Shown: positions 49,744 to 58,949 of the stretch, in pieces
Position numbering within the stretch: position 1 is the first letter of the stretch
Layout of the letters: every line of letters starts with the position of its first letter
Origin: Aureisphaera sp963669405
GTDB taxonomy: Bacteria > Bacteroidota > Bacteroidia > Flavobacteriales > Flavobacteriaceae
Reading direction: 5' to 3'
Length of the DNA stretch: 64,000 nucleotides
Assembly (NCBI GenBank): GCA_963669405.2
Contig: CAXXHF010000002.1
Location: 1,178,001-1,242,000, forward strand
The notes under the pieces: model-generated
Seen by the model: the letters and a program-made list of their open reading frames with translations, nothing else
Told to the model about the DNA's origin: nothing
Database searches by the model: none
Translations under genes and position numbers: made by a program

Positions 49744-51620
49744 TGATTATGGATATTAAGGTAGATATTGATCATACCATTCAACGCTTATTAGCTCAGG
49801 AGGATACCGATGGTGATAAAAAAATTACTGTTGAAGACCAAGGCCCCAAAACGTTTACCATAACTTCAGGGTCACTTTCCTATACCATAAAAGGAACCTA
49901 CCATCTTTCTAACTTACTTCAAGAATTGGTCATTGCAAAAAATGACGGAGAAGAGGAACTCGTTCTAGACACTTCAAAAATTGAAGAGCTTCCAGTAAAC
50001 AGGATATCACGAATGATCCGAGAATACTATTGGAATGGATTGACCAGAACTATGGATGTCCATGGTATTAAAGCACTTCTATCTGACACAAAGAACGAAA
50101 CCATTGAAAACAAACAGCTTACTGTCTATATACCACATGGAGACCATTTGGCTTTTAGGTATTATTCTGAATTGCAACACCAATTGCCATTGCAAATAAT
50201 GTTGCTTCCAGAACACGTCACCCCAGAATTTGTAAAAACATTAAACAACAATAGCGGTATTCTTTCCTTGAGACTTTCTGAAAAAAACGGAGCAATTAAA
50301 GGAGAGCCTTTTGTAGTTCCAGGAGGAAGGTTCAATGAAATGTACGGTTGGGATAGTTATTTTGAATCTGTGGGATTGCTTTTAGACAAAAGATTAGATC
50401 TTGCCATTGGTATGGCTAATAATTTTCAATATCAAATTAAACATTACGGAAAGATCCTAAATGCCAATAGATCATACTACCTTACCCGTACTCAACCTCC
50501 TTTTTACAGCAGTATGATTGCTGAAATATTTGAGTACAAGCATGATAAAGAGTGGTTGAAGTCTCATTTGGAAACCGCGATCCTAGAATATGAAACCGTT
50601 TGGATGGTCCAGGGAAAGCGTCTCACTTCCAATGGGTTGAATCGTTACGCAGCCGATGGAATTGGTAGACCTCCTGAAGCAGAAGAAGGTCACTTTCATC
50701 ACGAAATAAGCATACATGCCTATAAGGCAGGAATGGAGGTATCCACTTATGAGAAAGGCTATACAGAGGGCACCATAAAAAATGCTGAATTAGACACCTA
50801 TTTCGTGCATGACCGAACAGTACGCGAATCGGGGCATGATACTTCTTATAGATTGGAGGGTATTTGTGCCAACCTCAACTTGGTCGAACTCAATGCCATG
50901 CTCTACAAGTATGAAACTGACTTTGCTCAATTAATAGACAATCACTTTAATAATGCTTTCGAAGTAGCAGGGAAAATTTATACTTCCTCATATTGGACAC
51001 AAAAAGCCGAAGAGCGAAAATCTAAAGTCAATACATACCTTTGGAATGAGGAACATGGCATGTATTTCGATTATGACTTCATAAAGCAAGAGCCCATTAT
51101 TTTTTACTCAGCCACCGGACTTACCCCTCTATGGGCTGGTCTCTGCTCTCAAGAGCAAGCACAAAAACTGATTACCAATCTACTACCCAAACTAAAAGAA
51201 AAAGGAGGAATTGCATCTTGCAATAAAATAAGCCGTGGTGAAATATCTAAAGAACGTCCACAAAAGCAATGGGATTATCCCAATGGCTGGGCTCCACATC
51301 AGATGATGATTTGGAAAGGACTTAGTAAGTACCAATTTTACGAAGAACAGCAAGAGTTAATATACCGATGGCTTTATATGATTACTCGAAATGCTGTAGA
51401 CTACAATGGCACCATTCCGGAAAAATATGATGTTGTAAGCGCAACTCATAAAGTGTTTGCCGAATATGGAAATGTGGGTACTGAATTCGAATACATCACT
51501 ACTGAAGGTTTTGGTTGGATGAATGCTTCGTTCCAATATGGTGTGTCCCTTCTGAATGAAAATTATTTAAGCAAACTTAACAACTTAGTTCCCCCCAAGG
51601 ACCTGTTTCCCAATACATGA
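49743..51620 (+). CDS. Cytosolic GH37 trehalase with fungal neutral-trehalase-like calcium loop
   Basis: 625 residues without a signal peptide. Both trehalase signatures are clear: PGGRFNEMYGWDSYF (near 198-212) and QWDYPNGWAPHQM (near 512-524). A general-acid Asp is expected in the RESGHDTSYR region. The reaction is trehalose to two glucose. The N-terminal 12-residue loop DTDGDKKITVED (21-32) followed by QGPK is unusual for bacterial trehalases. It resembles the calcium-binding motif of fungal neutral trehalases. Translation is coupled to the MFS gene (TAATG) and to the PfkB gene (ATGA). An alternative start is the second ATG at 49749. Confidence 0.93.
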   Translation: MIMDIKVDIDHTIQRLLAQEDTDGDKKITVEDQGPKTFTITSGSLSYTIKGTYHLSNLLQELVIAKNDGEEELVLDTSKIEELPVNRISRMIREYYWNGLTRTMDVHGIKALLSDTKNETIENKQLTVYIPHGDHLAFRYYSELQHQLPLQIMLLPEHVTPEFVKTLNNNSGILSLRLSEKNGAIKGEPFVVPGGRFNEMYGWDSYFESVGLLLDKRLDLAIGMANNFQYQIKHYGKILNANRSYYLTRTQPPFYSSMIAEIFEYKHDKEWLKSHLETAILEYETVWMVQGKRLTSNGLNRYAADGIGRPPEAEEGHFHHEISIHAYKAGMEVSTYEKGYTEGTIKNAELDTYFVHDRTVRESGHDTSYRLEGICANLNLVELNAMLYKYETDFAQLIDNHFNNAFEVAGKIYTSSYWTQKAEERKSKVNTYLWNEEHGMYFDYDFIKQEPIIFYSATGLTPLWAGLCSQEQAQKLITNLLPKLKEKGGIASCNKISRGEISKERPQKQWDYPNGWAPHQMMIWKGLSKYQFYEEQQELIYRWLYMITRNAVDYNGTIPEKYDVVSATHKVFAEYGNVGTEFEYITTEGFGWMNASFQYGVSLLNENYLSKLNNLVPPKDLFPNT

Positions 51621-52561
51621 AAGACAGCTCAAGAGACATAGATATACTCTGCATAGGAGAAACCTTGATCGATTTTATCGGTACTCAAGTAGAAAAACCC
51701 ATTAAAGAAACCAAAGACTATCACAGATATTTAGGTGGTTCCCCTACCAATGTGGCTATGAATATGGCACGTTTGGGGCTACAAGTAAAAATGGTTGCCA
51801 CTATAGGCAACGATGGTTTTGGAGATTATATATTGAAACGATTCCGTGAGGTAGAAATTGACACCTCAGATATCCGAGAAATGGACGGTGTCCCTTCTAC
51901 AGTCATTTTTGTGAATCGTACTACCGGAACTCCAGAGTTTATACCCATGCGTGGTGCAGATCGACATATAGAGAAAGGGCAAATTACCCTTAGTTCTTTA
52001 GAAAGGACAAAAATATATCATACCAGTTGTTTTGCACTAAGTCAAGAGCCCGCAAGAAATACCATTTTAGAGATAGCTAAGAAAGCCCATAGTGTAGGAT
52101 GTCAACTCAGCATAGACATTAATTATTCTAAAAAAATATGGCCAAACACCGTCGAAGCTTTAGAAACAATTAAAGAATATTGCGCGCTACAACCTTTGGT
52201 TAAAGTAAGTCAGGATGACATAGATCGCCTCTTTGGTAGTGGAATGAGCCACGAAGAAATTTTCAGTAACTTACACGGTTTAGGTGCTAAATTAGTGTGT
52301 TTGACTCTTGGAAAAAATGGAGCTAAACTGAGTGAGAAAGGAAAACCCGTTTTGGAACTTTCAGCATTAAAAGTTGAAAAAATCATGGATGCTACAGGAG
52401 CGGGTGATGCCTTTTGGAGTGGTTTTTTGTTTGCTTGGGTTAAAGGAAAGCCCAATGAAATATGTATTGAAACGGCTTTGAAAATGGCAGCAATTAAATT
52501 ACAAAACGTAGGTAGAATTCCAGATTATGCGCTTATCATATCAAGTATTTTGAATAACTAA
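51617..52561 (+). CDS. PfkB-family carbohydrate kinase
   Basis: 314 residues. The N-terminal signature IDILCIGETLIDFIGT and GGSPTNVAMNMARLG, the middle SIDINYSKKIW, and the C-terminal DATGAGDAFWSGF with catalytic Asp and anion hole all fit PfkB. The GGSPxN form and overall length resemble fructokinases and 5-dehydro-2-deoxygluconokinases. It overlaps the trehalase gene by 4 bases. The 13-base gap to the SSS symporter gene keeps it in the operon. It would phosphorylate a monosaccharide released in the cytosol. Identity with the product of the kinase gene at 24304 is low by eye, so the two probably differ in substrate. Confidence 0.88.
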   Translation: MKDSSRDIDILCIGETLIDFIGTQVEKPIKETKDYHRYLGGSPTNVAMNMARLGLQVKMVATIGNDGFGDYILKRFREVEIDTSDIREMDGVPSTVIFVNRTTGTPEFIPMRGADRHIEKGQITLSSLERTKIYHTSCFALSQEPARNTILEIAKKAHSVGCQLSIDINYSKKIWPNTVEALETIKEYCALQPLVKVSQDDIDRLFGSGMSHEEIFSNLHGLGAKLVCLTLGKNGAKLSEKGKPVLELSALKVEKIMDATGAGDAFWSGFLFAWVKGKPNEICIETALKMAAIKLQNVGRIPDYALIISSILNN

Positions 52562-52573
52562 CAACACCATATT

Positions 52574-54226
52574 ATGACAATTATTTCCTTTTTAGCATTT
52601 ACACTTCTTGTCGCGGTCATTTCATATTTCGCCACTCGAAAAACCAATGAAGCTACATCTGATGGGTATTTTCTAGGGGGTAGAAGTTTAACCGCGGGAG
52701 TCATTGCGGGATCACTTTTGCTTACCAACCTTTCCACTGAACAGATCGTTGGTCTCAATGGATCAGCTTATGAGAGTGGACTGTCGGTAATGGCATGGGA
52801 AACCTTGGCAGCAATTGCTATGGTGGTCACTGCATTATTTCTGTTGCCACGCTACCTGAAAGGTGGACTAACAACCGTACCACAATTCCTGGCTAAACGT
52901 TTTGATGTCTCTACCAAAACTATCACATCTGCACTGTTTCTTACAGGGTATGTTGTGGTTCTATTGCCCGTAATTCTATATTCTGGATCCGTAGCAGTAA
53001 GCGGAATGTTCAACATTCCTGAGGTCTTTAATATTACAGAAACACAATCTATTTGGCTTTGTGTATGGGCTATAGGAATCATTGGATCTATTTATGCGGT
53101 CTTTGGAGGATTAAAAGCTGTGGCCGTTTCAGATTCAATAAATGCCATAGGATTATTAATAGGAGGACTTTTAATTCCTGTTTTTGGTCTTATGTTGATT
53201 GGTGATGGCAGTGTTATGGATGGAATCAATATACTCACAACAGAAAACCCTGATAAGTTTAAATCCATAGGTAAGCCTTCTGACCCTGTTCCTTTCCATA
53301 CCATATTTACGGGAATGATGTTGGTTCAGTTATTCTATTGGGGGACCAACCAACAAATTATTCAACGGGCTTTAGCAGCTAAAAACCTTGTAGAAGGACA
53401 AAAGGGATTACTCTTAGGCTCATTCATTAAAATTTTAGGACCCATCATTGTAGTTTTACCTGGAATTATTGCCTATCATGTTTTTAGTGGTGGTTTAGAT
53501 AGTGTAGATCAAGCCTATCCAAGATTGGTAGCAGAAGTATTACCCCCTGCTTTTTTAGGCTTTTTCGCAGCAGTAATGTTTGGTGCCATTTTGAGTTCCT
53601 TTAATAGTGTCCTTAATAGTTCGGTTACATTATTTGGTATAGATATCTACAAACAGCACCTAAACCCAAAAGCAGATGAAAAATTAGTAGTAAAACAAGG
53701 AAAGCGTTTTGGCCTCTTATTAGCTTTAGCCTCTATGTTTATTGCTCCTTTAATTGCTAATGCAGGTAGTCTTTTTGATTATCTTCAAGAAATTAATGGA
53801 ATTTATAGTATTCCCATTTTAACAATTATTATTGTTGGATACCTAACCAAGAGGGTTCCTGCCATAGCAGCAAAAATTGGATTGCTATCTGGTTCCATTT
53901 TATATATCCTAAGTCAATTTGTATTACAGCCACAAATGGTAAGTAAAGCGATTGCAGAAGCTAAAGAAAAAGGTATTACAGATGTTGCAGAACTTGCCGC
54001 CATTGAATCTCAGGCTTATTTCGGATTACATTATCTAGATGTAATGGCCATACTTTTTGCATTCAATGTCATCATCATGCTAATCATTGGAAAATTTAGG
54101 CCTAGAAAAGAGGCTTATGTTCAGGAGTACACAGAACAAGTAGATATCACTCCTTGGAAATTTGCAAAACCAGTAGGTATTGCCATAATTGTAATTGTAG
54201 CAAGTGTCTATATATACTTTAGATAA
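52574..54226 (+). CDS. Sodium:solute symporter (SSS/SLC5 family), sugar type
   Basis: 550 residues with about 14 membrane segments. SGLT-like features: LTNLSTEQIVGLNGSAYESG in helix 1 (Na2 and substrate region), WETLAAIAMVVTALFLLPRYL, VVLLPVILYSGS, YAVFGGLKAVAVSDSINAIG, FYWGTNQQIIQRALAAKN and FGAILSSFNSVLNSSVTLF near helix 8 (Na2 Ser residues). These transporters take up sugars with Na+, fitting a marine organism. It is the last gene of the transporter/trehalase operon and ends in a strong bidirectional terminator. Confidence 0.92.
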   Translation: MTIISFLAFTLLVAVISYFATRKTNEATSDGYFLGGRSLTAGVIAGSLLLTNLSTEQIVGLNGSAYESGLSVMAWETLAAIAMVVTALFLLPRYLKGGLTTVPQFLAKRFDVSTKTITSALFLTGYVVVLLPVILYSGSVAVSGMFNIPEVFNITETQSIWLCVWAIGIIGSIYAVFGGLKAVAVSDSINAIGLLIGGLLIPVFGLMLIGDGSVMDGINILTTENPDKFKSIGKPSDPVPFHTIFTGMMLVQLFYWGTNQQIIQRALAAKNLVEGQKGLLLGSFIKILGPIIVVLPGIIAYHVFSGGLDSVDQAYPRLVAEVLPPAFLGFFAAVMFGAILSSFNSVLNSSVTLFGIDIYKQHLNPKADEKLVVKQGKRFGLLLALASMFIAPLIANAGSLFDYLQEINGIYSIPILTIIIVGYLTKRVPAIAAKIGLLSGSILYILSQFVLQPQMVSKAIAEAKEKGITDVAELAAIESQAYFGLHYLDVMAILFAFNVIIMLIIGKFRPRKEAYVQEYTEQVDITPWKFAKPVGIAIIVIVASVYIYFR

Positions 54227-54232
54227 ATTATA

Positions 54233-54270
54233 AAAAAAAATCCCTTGATTTTCATCAAGGGATTTTTTTT
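54233..54270. terminator. Bidirectional terminator
   Basis: AAAAAAAATCCCTTGAT (54233-54249) and its exact complement (54254-54270) form a 17-bp stem with a 4-base loop. A and T runs on the two sides let it work on both strands, ending the symporter gene and the convergent small gene whose stop overlaps it. Confidence 0.9.
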
Positions 54271-54490
54271 AAGCAGCTTGACGCCCCTTAAGACGTTTTT
54301 CTATTTTTTGTTTTATCACCGTTAATCTTTTCATTAAATCCATTAACTGTGCGTCTTTTGTTTTCTTATATACTTCGTTTACTCCTAGAATTAATCTTTT
54401 GGCTTCACGAGAAGCTTCTATACGCTCACTTGTAGTTTTAAACGTCATTTTGCGTTGCTCGAACTCCAAGGCTTGATCTAGTATATCCAT
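54269..54490 (-). CDS. Small helical hypothetical protein
   Basis: 73 residues from the ATG at 54490 (MDILDQALEFEQRKMTFKTT). The longer reading from 54553 adds 21 residues rich in Cys and aromatic residues that look non-coding. The protein is strongly helical and basic (SREAKRLILGVNEVYKKTKD, LMKRLTVIKQKIEKRLKGR). It has no recognised domain. It is monocistronic and its stop lies at the edge of the shared terminator. A short regulatory or RNA-binding protein is possible but not shown. Confidence 0.65.
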   Translation of the reverse strand: MDILDQALEFEQRKMTFKTTSERIEASREAKRLILGVNEVYKKTKDAQLMDLMKRLTVIKQKIEKRLKGRQAA

Positions 54491-54656
54491 GCAATCGTAT
54501 TTGAAATAGTTAAACTTAGAGAAAATACATCCTCGTTCGCGGCAAATATACATTCTAGATACCTCATTTCCTTTTGTTTAAACAGAAATTTAACATAGAT
54601 CAACGAAAAAGTATTATCTGTAGCTAAAAAATGTATATTTAAACAAACTAACTACC

Positions 54657-55409
54657 ATGAAAACAGCACTTTTTCTTGCTTTCTGGTTATTTTCCATTTC
54701 AACCTTTTCACAAATTTTAAATGCAGAATCCCTGCGAAAGGTAACCGATACTTCAGGCTGGTCTGGATCAGTGAGTACTCACTTTGCATTGAAACGAAAA
54801 GTAAATGATTTTGTGATTCTAGGAAGTGATGTTCATTTACAATATAAGAAGAGGAAACATTTATTTATATTTAAAAATGACATCAACTTTCAGAAAATCG
54901 AGGGAAATAAGTTCGAGAATAATGGCATTACCCATATTCGGCATAACTACCGCTTTCACCCCAGAATAGCTTGGGAAATCTTCGGGCAAGGGCAATATAA
55001 CAAGGTCAGCTTAATTGATTTTAGAGGGTTGTTGGGTACAGGAACCCGTTTTAAACTCACCAAATCCGAAAATTATAAATTCTATCTAGGAACGCTTCTT
55101 ATGTATGAACATGAAGAGATTTCAGATAATTTTACGCCCATACAACGAGACCTTCGGGGAAGTACCTACCTTTCTTTCAGTATCTACCCAAGTGATAGAG
55201 TTTCTATCATAAGCACCACTTATTATCAACCGCTCTTAAAGAAAATTTCAGATTATCGAATTTCAAGTCAAAGTTCCCTTGCGGTAGAGCTTTTTGGTGG
55301 ATTCGACTTAAAGGTTACTTATACTTTTGTTTACGATGCAGTACCCGCTTTAGAGATCCCTAACTCACAGTATGATTTTAGGACAGGTATCAGCTATTCG
55401 TTTAATTGA
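54657..55409 (+). CDS. DUF481-family outer-membrane protein
   Basis: 250 residues with a signal peptide (MKTALFLAFWLFSISTFSQ). The rest is a small beta-barrel of the YdiY/DUF481 type: repeated amphipathic strands such as NNGITHIRHNYRFHPRIAWE and GQGQYNKVSLIDFRGLLGTG. RDLRGSTYLSFSIYPSDRVS follows, and a final aromatic strand FRTGISYSFN. Family function is unknown (salt-induced outer-membrane protein in some species). It stands just before the arsenosugar genes with a 111-base gap; I see no functional link. Confidence 0.85.
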   Translation: MKTALFLAFWLFSISTFSQILNAESLRKVTDTSGWSGSVSTHFALKRKVNDFVILGSDVHLQYKKRKHLFIFKNDINFQKIEGNKFENNGITHIRHNYRFHPRIAWEIFGQGQYNKVSLIDFRGLLGTGTRFKLTKSENYKFYLGTLLMYEHEEISDNFTPIQRDLRGSTYLSFSIYPSDRVSIISTTYYQPLLKKISDYRISSQSSLAVELFGGFDLKVTYTFVYDAVPALEIPNSQYDFRTGISYSFN

Positions 55410-55520
55410 TTTTTGTGAAAAGTTTCGTAAGGGTAGCCCCACAAATAAGACTACTTCCCTATCTTTACCCCGTACAATTGAGCCTACTGTTTTTAGTGTA
55501 AGGCAGTTAAATAAAAAAAT

Positions 55521-55850
55521 ATGTCATATTACGATCCCAAAGATCTCAGAAAATTTGGAAAAATTACCGAATGGAGTGAAGAATTGGGAACCAAATTTTT
55601 CGATTATTACGGTAAAGTCTTCGAAGAAGGAGCCCTTACCGCTAGAGAAAAATCTCTTATTGCATTAGCTGTCGCTCATACAGAACAATGTCCTTATTGT
55701 ATAGACGCTTATACCAAAGATGGCTTGCAACGAGGAGTTACCAAAGAGGAAATGATGGAAGCAGTGCATGTTGGAGCTGCTATAAAAAGTGGTGCTACAT
55801 TGGTACATGGCGTAATGATGATGAATAAAGTGAATAAACTGGACGGATAG
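55521..55850 (+). CDS. AhpD-like carboxymuconolactone decarboxylase family protein (arsenosugar locus)
   Basis: 109 residues. The single CMD/AhpD domain has the redox motif EQCPYCIDAYTKDG (CxxC near residues 54-57) and an AVHVGAAIKSGATLVHGVMM helix. The start YYDPKDLRKFGKITEW matches the peroxidase-like subgroup that accompanies arsenosugar biosynthesis genes. It may reduce or protect an arsenic intermediate with its CxxC pair; this is inferred. It is the first gene of the set, 26 bases before arsS. Confidence 0.88.
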   Translation: MSYYDPKDLRKFGKITEWSEELGTKFFDYYGKVFEEGALTAREKSLIALAVAHTEQCPYCIDAYTKDGLQRGVTKEEMMEAVHVGAAIKSGATLVHGVMMMNKVNKLDG

Positions 55851-55876
55851 TCTGGAATTTTAGCCGAAATCACAGT

Positions 55877-56941
55877 ATGACCAAAATAAAAACTCAATCC
55901 CTTAAAAAAAGGGAAAGCGAACTGGCCGAAGCGAATAGACAATTGGAAATCTTATCCAATGGAATTTTCCAAGATGGGGAACTTCCTACATTTGCTCAAA
56001 AAATAAAGGAAACTCAGCAATTTCCACTACGACCCAAAAAATTGGAGATTTTACAAATCAATGTAGGGTATATGTGCAATCAGGTTTGCGAACATTGCCA
56101 TGTAGATGCCGGTCCAGATAGAAAAGAAATCATGACCCAAGAAACCATGGAGCAATGTTTGGAAGTGATCCGTAATACTGGAGCTCATACCTTAGATCTT
56201 ACTGGGGGTGCTCCAGAAATGAACCCTCATTTTAGATGGTTTGTTGAAGAAGCTAGTAAGGCTGGGATTAAAGATTTCATAGTACGTAGTAACTTAACAA
56301 TTATTAGAGCCAATAAAAAGTACTATGACCTGCCAGAGTTCTTTAAAAAACACAATGTACATGTTGTGAGTTCCATGCCGCATTGGACTCGTGGAAAAAC
56401 TGATAAACAACGAGGAGATGGTGTTTTTGATGCTTCCATTAAAGCCCTTCAGGAATTAAACGCTGTAGGTTATGGTATGCCCGACAGTGATCTTCGGTTG
56501 GATTTGGTATACAATCCCAGTGGTGCTTTCCTTCCAGGAGATCAAGCCAGTATGGAAAAGGATTTCAAAAAAGCACTTATGGAAGACTTTGGGATTCAGT
56601 TCCACAATTTGTTTGCCATTACCAACCTTCCTATTTCTCGTTTTTTAGACTATCTAATAGCAAGTGATAATTACGAAGATTATATGTATTCATTGGTAGA
56701 TGCATTCAACCCTTCTGCAGTAGCTAATGTTATGTGTACCAATACCATTTCAATAAGCTGGGATGGTTGGTTGTATGATTGTGATTTTAACCAAATGTTG
56801 GGGTTAAAAGTGGCTAGTAAAGTAAAGCATATTAGTGAATACAACGAAACGCTCTTAAATGACCGTAACATTATCATCTCGCAACACTGTTATGGCTGTA
56901 CTGCCGGTGCAGGAAGTAGTTGTCAGGGGACTGTTGCGTAG
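55877..56941 (+). CDS. arsS: Arsenosugar biosynthesis radical SAM protein ArsS
   Basis: 354 residues. The radical SAM cluster motif CNQVCEHCHVDAGPD (CxxxCxxC) lies near residues 67-74, after LEILQINVGYM. LDLTGGAPEMNPHFRWFVEE is the SAM-binding GGE-like region. The C-terminal DUF3641-type part has CTNTISISWDGWLYDCDFNQ and a final CYGCTAGAGSSCQG, likely ligands of an extra cluster. ArsS is proposed to join a 5'-deoxyadenosyl group from SAM to dimethylarsenite, giving the arsenosugar precursor. It pairs with the ArsM methyltransferase in this locus. Confidence 0.93.
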   Translation: MTKIKTQSLKKRESELAEANRQLEILSNGIFQDGELPTFAQKIKETQQFPLRPKKLEILQINVGYMCNQVCEHCHVDAGPDRKEIMTQETMEQCLEVIRNTGAHTLDLTGGAPEMNPHFRWFVEEASKAGIKDFIVRSNLTIIRANKKYYDLPEFFKKHNVHVVSSMPHWTRGKTDKQRGDGVFDASIKALQELNAVGYGMPDSDLRLDLVYNPSGAFLPGDQASMEKDFKKALMEDFGIQFHNLFAITNLPISRFLDYLIASDNYEDYMYSLVDAFNPSAVANVMCTNTISISWDGWLYDCDFNQMLGLKVASKVKHISEYNETLLNDRNIIISQHCYGCTAGAGSSCQGTVA

Positions 56942-56964
56942 CTTTTAAGTAAAGATCACTATTC

Positions 56965-57465
56965 ATGAAGTACCTCCTATTTTTATTCGTGTTTTTTTGC
57001 TGCTCTCTCTGTATTGCCCAAAAGAGTTTGGATAAGGTATTAGATATTTATAATACCCACAGCATTCCGTATATTTCAGTAGAAGAATTAAGGATGTTGC
57101 AGACTCAAGGTGAAGTTGTGATTTTGGATTCTAGAGAGCGTATGGAGTATGAGGTAAGCCACATAAAGAATGCAGAGTATATAGGTTACACTGAATTTTC
57201 AGCTTTGGAAGTGTCTGAAAAAATAAAGGACAAAAATACTGTTGTAGTTGTATATTGCTCTTTAGGGGTTAGATCTGAAGAAGTTGGTGAAAAATTAAAA
57301 AAAGTAGGATTCACAAATATTAAAAACCTCTATGGAGGTATTCTTGAATGGAAAAACAAAGAATTCCCTGTTGTGAACCAGTTTAACAAAGAAACTGATA
57401 GTGTCCATACCAGCAACAAGTATTGGAGTAAATGGTTGAAGAATGGAATAAAAGTATATGACTAA
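56965..57465 (+). CDS. Secreted rhodanese-like protein
   Basis: 166 residues with a signal peptide (MKYLLFLFVFFCCSLCIAQ). A single rhodanese domain follows, with DSRERMEYEVSHIKNAEYIG and the active-site loop VVYCSLGVRSEEV, the Cys being near residue 95. Rhodaneses transfer sulfane sulfur; the CSLGVRS loop has the usual six-residue spacing. It lies between arsS and the glycosyltransferase gene and overlaps the latter by 8 bases. Rhodanese genes recur in arsenosugar loci. A role in handling thio-arsenicals in the periplasm is my inference. Confidence 0.88.
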   Translation: MKYLLFLFVFFCCSLCIAQKSLDKVLDIYNTHSIPYISVEELRMLQTQGEVVILDSRERMEYEVSHIKNAEYIGYTEFSALEVSEKIKDKNTVVVVYCSLGVRSEEVGEKLKKVGFTNIKNLYGGILEWKNKEFPVVNQFNKETDSVHTSNKYWSKWLKNGIKVYD

Positions 57466-58075
57466 AGATCTCCTGCTCATTTTTACCCGTAATCCCGAAT
57501 TAGGAAAGTGCAAAACCCGTTTAGCATCTACAATTGGTGATTCTTCCGCATTAGAAGTGTATAAGTTCCTTTTGAAACACACCGTTTCCGTTACCCAAAA
57601 TCTCAATGTTTGTAAACAGGTACATTATTCTGTTAAAGTAAGAGAAAATGATCTCTGGCATGAATCTGTTTTTCAAAAAAAACAACAACAAGGTGAAGAT
57701 CTAGGACAGCGTATGAAGTATGCTTTTGAACAAGGGTTTAGTGAAGGTTTTGAACGTATCATTATTATTGGAAGTGATCTCTATGATCTATCACAAGAAG
57801 ATCTGCAAAGAGCCTTTCAGCAATTGAGAGATCATGACTATGTCATAGGGCCTGCCGAAGACGGCGGATATTATTTATTGGGTATGAAACAAACCAACCC
57901 CCTACTTTTCGAAAATAAAAATTGGGGTACGCCAACGGTTTTAAAAGATACTTTAGCTAATTTAGAACATGAAAAAGTATATCTACTTCCTGCCAGGAAC
58001 GATGTAGATTATTATGAAGATATTAAAGATATTGAGGCTTTCCAGCCATTTTTAAAACATTTGAAAGACATATGA
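57458..58075 (+). CDS. TIGR04282/DUF2064-type arsenosugar biosynthesis glycosyltransferase
   Basis: 205 residues. A GT-A-like nucleotide-sugar fold: LLLIFTRNPELGKCKTRLAS at the start, GEDLGQRMKYAFEQGFSEG, IIIIGSDLYDLS (metal-binding DxD-like region) and VIGPAEDGGYYLLGMK. These are the marks of the DUF2064 group commonly annotated as arsenosugar biosynthesis glycosyltransferase. It overlaps rhodanese by 8 bases and the phosphorylase gene by 4 bases. It would attach or activate the arsenoribose unit; acceptor is unknown. Confidence 0.88.
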   Translation: MTKDLLLIFTRNPELGKCKTRLASTIGDSSALEVYKFLLKHTVSVTQNLNVCKQVHYSVKVRENDLWHESVFQKKQQQGEDLGQRMKYAFEQGFSEGFERIIIIGSDLYDLSQEDLQRAFQQLRDHDYVIGPAEDGGYYLLGMKQTNPLLFENKNWGTPTVLKDTLANLEHEKVYLLPARNDVDYYEDIKDIEAFQPFLKHLKDI

Positions 58076-58884
58076 AGAAATACATAGAAGAGTCAGCTCA
58101 ATTTTTGATTTCCAGAGGGTTTGATTCACCCGAAATTGGAATTATTTTGGGTACTGGTCTAGGACAGATCGTGGAAAATGTAGATATCATTGCCGAAGTT
58201 AGTTACAACCACATTCCTAACTTCCCTACAGCCACTGTAGAATTTCACAAAGGGAAATTAATTTATGGAAACCTATCCGGAAAACGGGTAATTCTTATGC
58301 AAGGTCGCTTTCATTTATATGAAGGGTATTCATTAAACGACGTCACATTTCCGGTTCGAGTAATGCACGAATTGGGTATTAAAAAATTGTTGGTAAGCAA
58401 TGCTTCTGGTGCTATTAACCTCAACTTCAAGAAAGGGGAAATCATGCTTATAGATGATCATATAAACCTACAGGGAGGATCCCCACTAGCATTTAAGGGC
58501 GTAGAAGAATTAGGAGAAAGATTTGTAGACATGAGTGCTCCTTATGATCTTGCCATGAACACCAAAATTGAACAGATTGCATCAGAAAAAGGAATTACAC
58601 TTCATAAAGGAGTGTATGCAAGTGTTGTTGGCCCACAACTAGAAACTCGAGCAGAATACAGATATTTGAAAATTATAGGTGCTGATGCCGTAGGAATGAG
58701 TACTGTTCCAGAGATCATCGTTGCCAATCATTTGGGGCTTCCCGTATCAGCCGTTTCTATATTGACAGATGAATGTGACCCTGACAATCTACAGCCTGTT
58801 GATATACCCGAAATTATTGCGATGGCAGGTAAGGCAGAACCCAACTTGATCACGATCTTTTCTGAATTAATAAAACAATTGTAA
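58072..58884 (+). CDS. Purine nucleoside phosphorylase in arsenosugar locus
   Basis: 270 residues, the length of trimeric PNPs. Motifs: IGIILGTGLGQIVENV (phosphate loop), GRFHLYEGYSLNDVTFPVRV (phosphate His and GRxHxYEG signature), LLVSNASGAINLNFKKG, VVGPQLETRAEYRYLK (base-site Glu) and MSTVPEIIVANHLG. PNP splits purine nucleosides with phosphate. Here it may act on the 5'-arseno-deoxyadenosine made by ArsS, releasing adenine and arsenoribose-1-phosphate for the glycosyltransferase, but a plain salvage role is equally possible. It is coupled (ATGA) to the glycosyltransferase gene. Confidence 0.92.
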   Translation: MKKYIEESAQFLISRGFDSPEIGIILGTGLGQIVENVDIIAEVSYNHIPNFPTATVEFHKGKLIYGNLSGKRVILMQGRFHLYEGYSLNDVTFPVRVMHELGIKKLLVSNASGAINLNFKKGEIMLIDDHINLQGGSPLAFKGVEELGERFVDMSAPYDLAMNTKIEQIASEKGITLHKGVYASVVGPQLETRAEYRYLKIIGADAVGMSTVPEIIVANHLGLPVSAVSILTDECDPDNLQPVDIPEIIAMAGKAEPNLITIFSELIKQL

Positions 58885-58904
58885 ATTTCCGTAAAGAATT
58901 GTGG

Positions 58905-58932
58905 TTTGTTCCGACAAATTCTCTTATTCTTG
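58905..58932 (+). promoter_or_regulatory. Possible promoter of arsM
   Basis: TTTG (58905-58908) and TATTCTTG (58925-58932) lie 16 bases apart, close to the Bacteroidota TTTG / TAnnTTTG pattern with one mismatch. The arsM ATG is 18 bases further on. Confidence 0.4.
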
Positions 58933-58949
58933 AAGATTAAATAATATAT

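Noticed and set aside
55372..55668. 98-codon open frame between the DUF481 and AhpD-like genes
   Set aside because: It overlaps both real genes in another frame and has no recognisable protein features.
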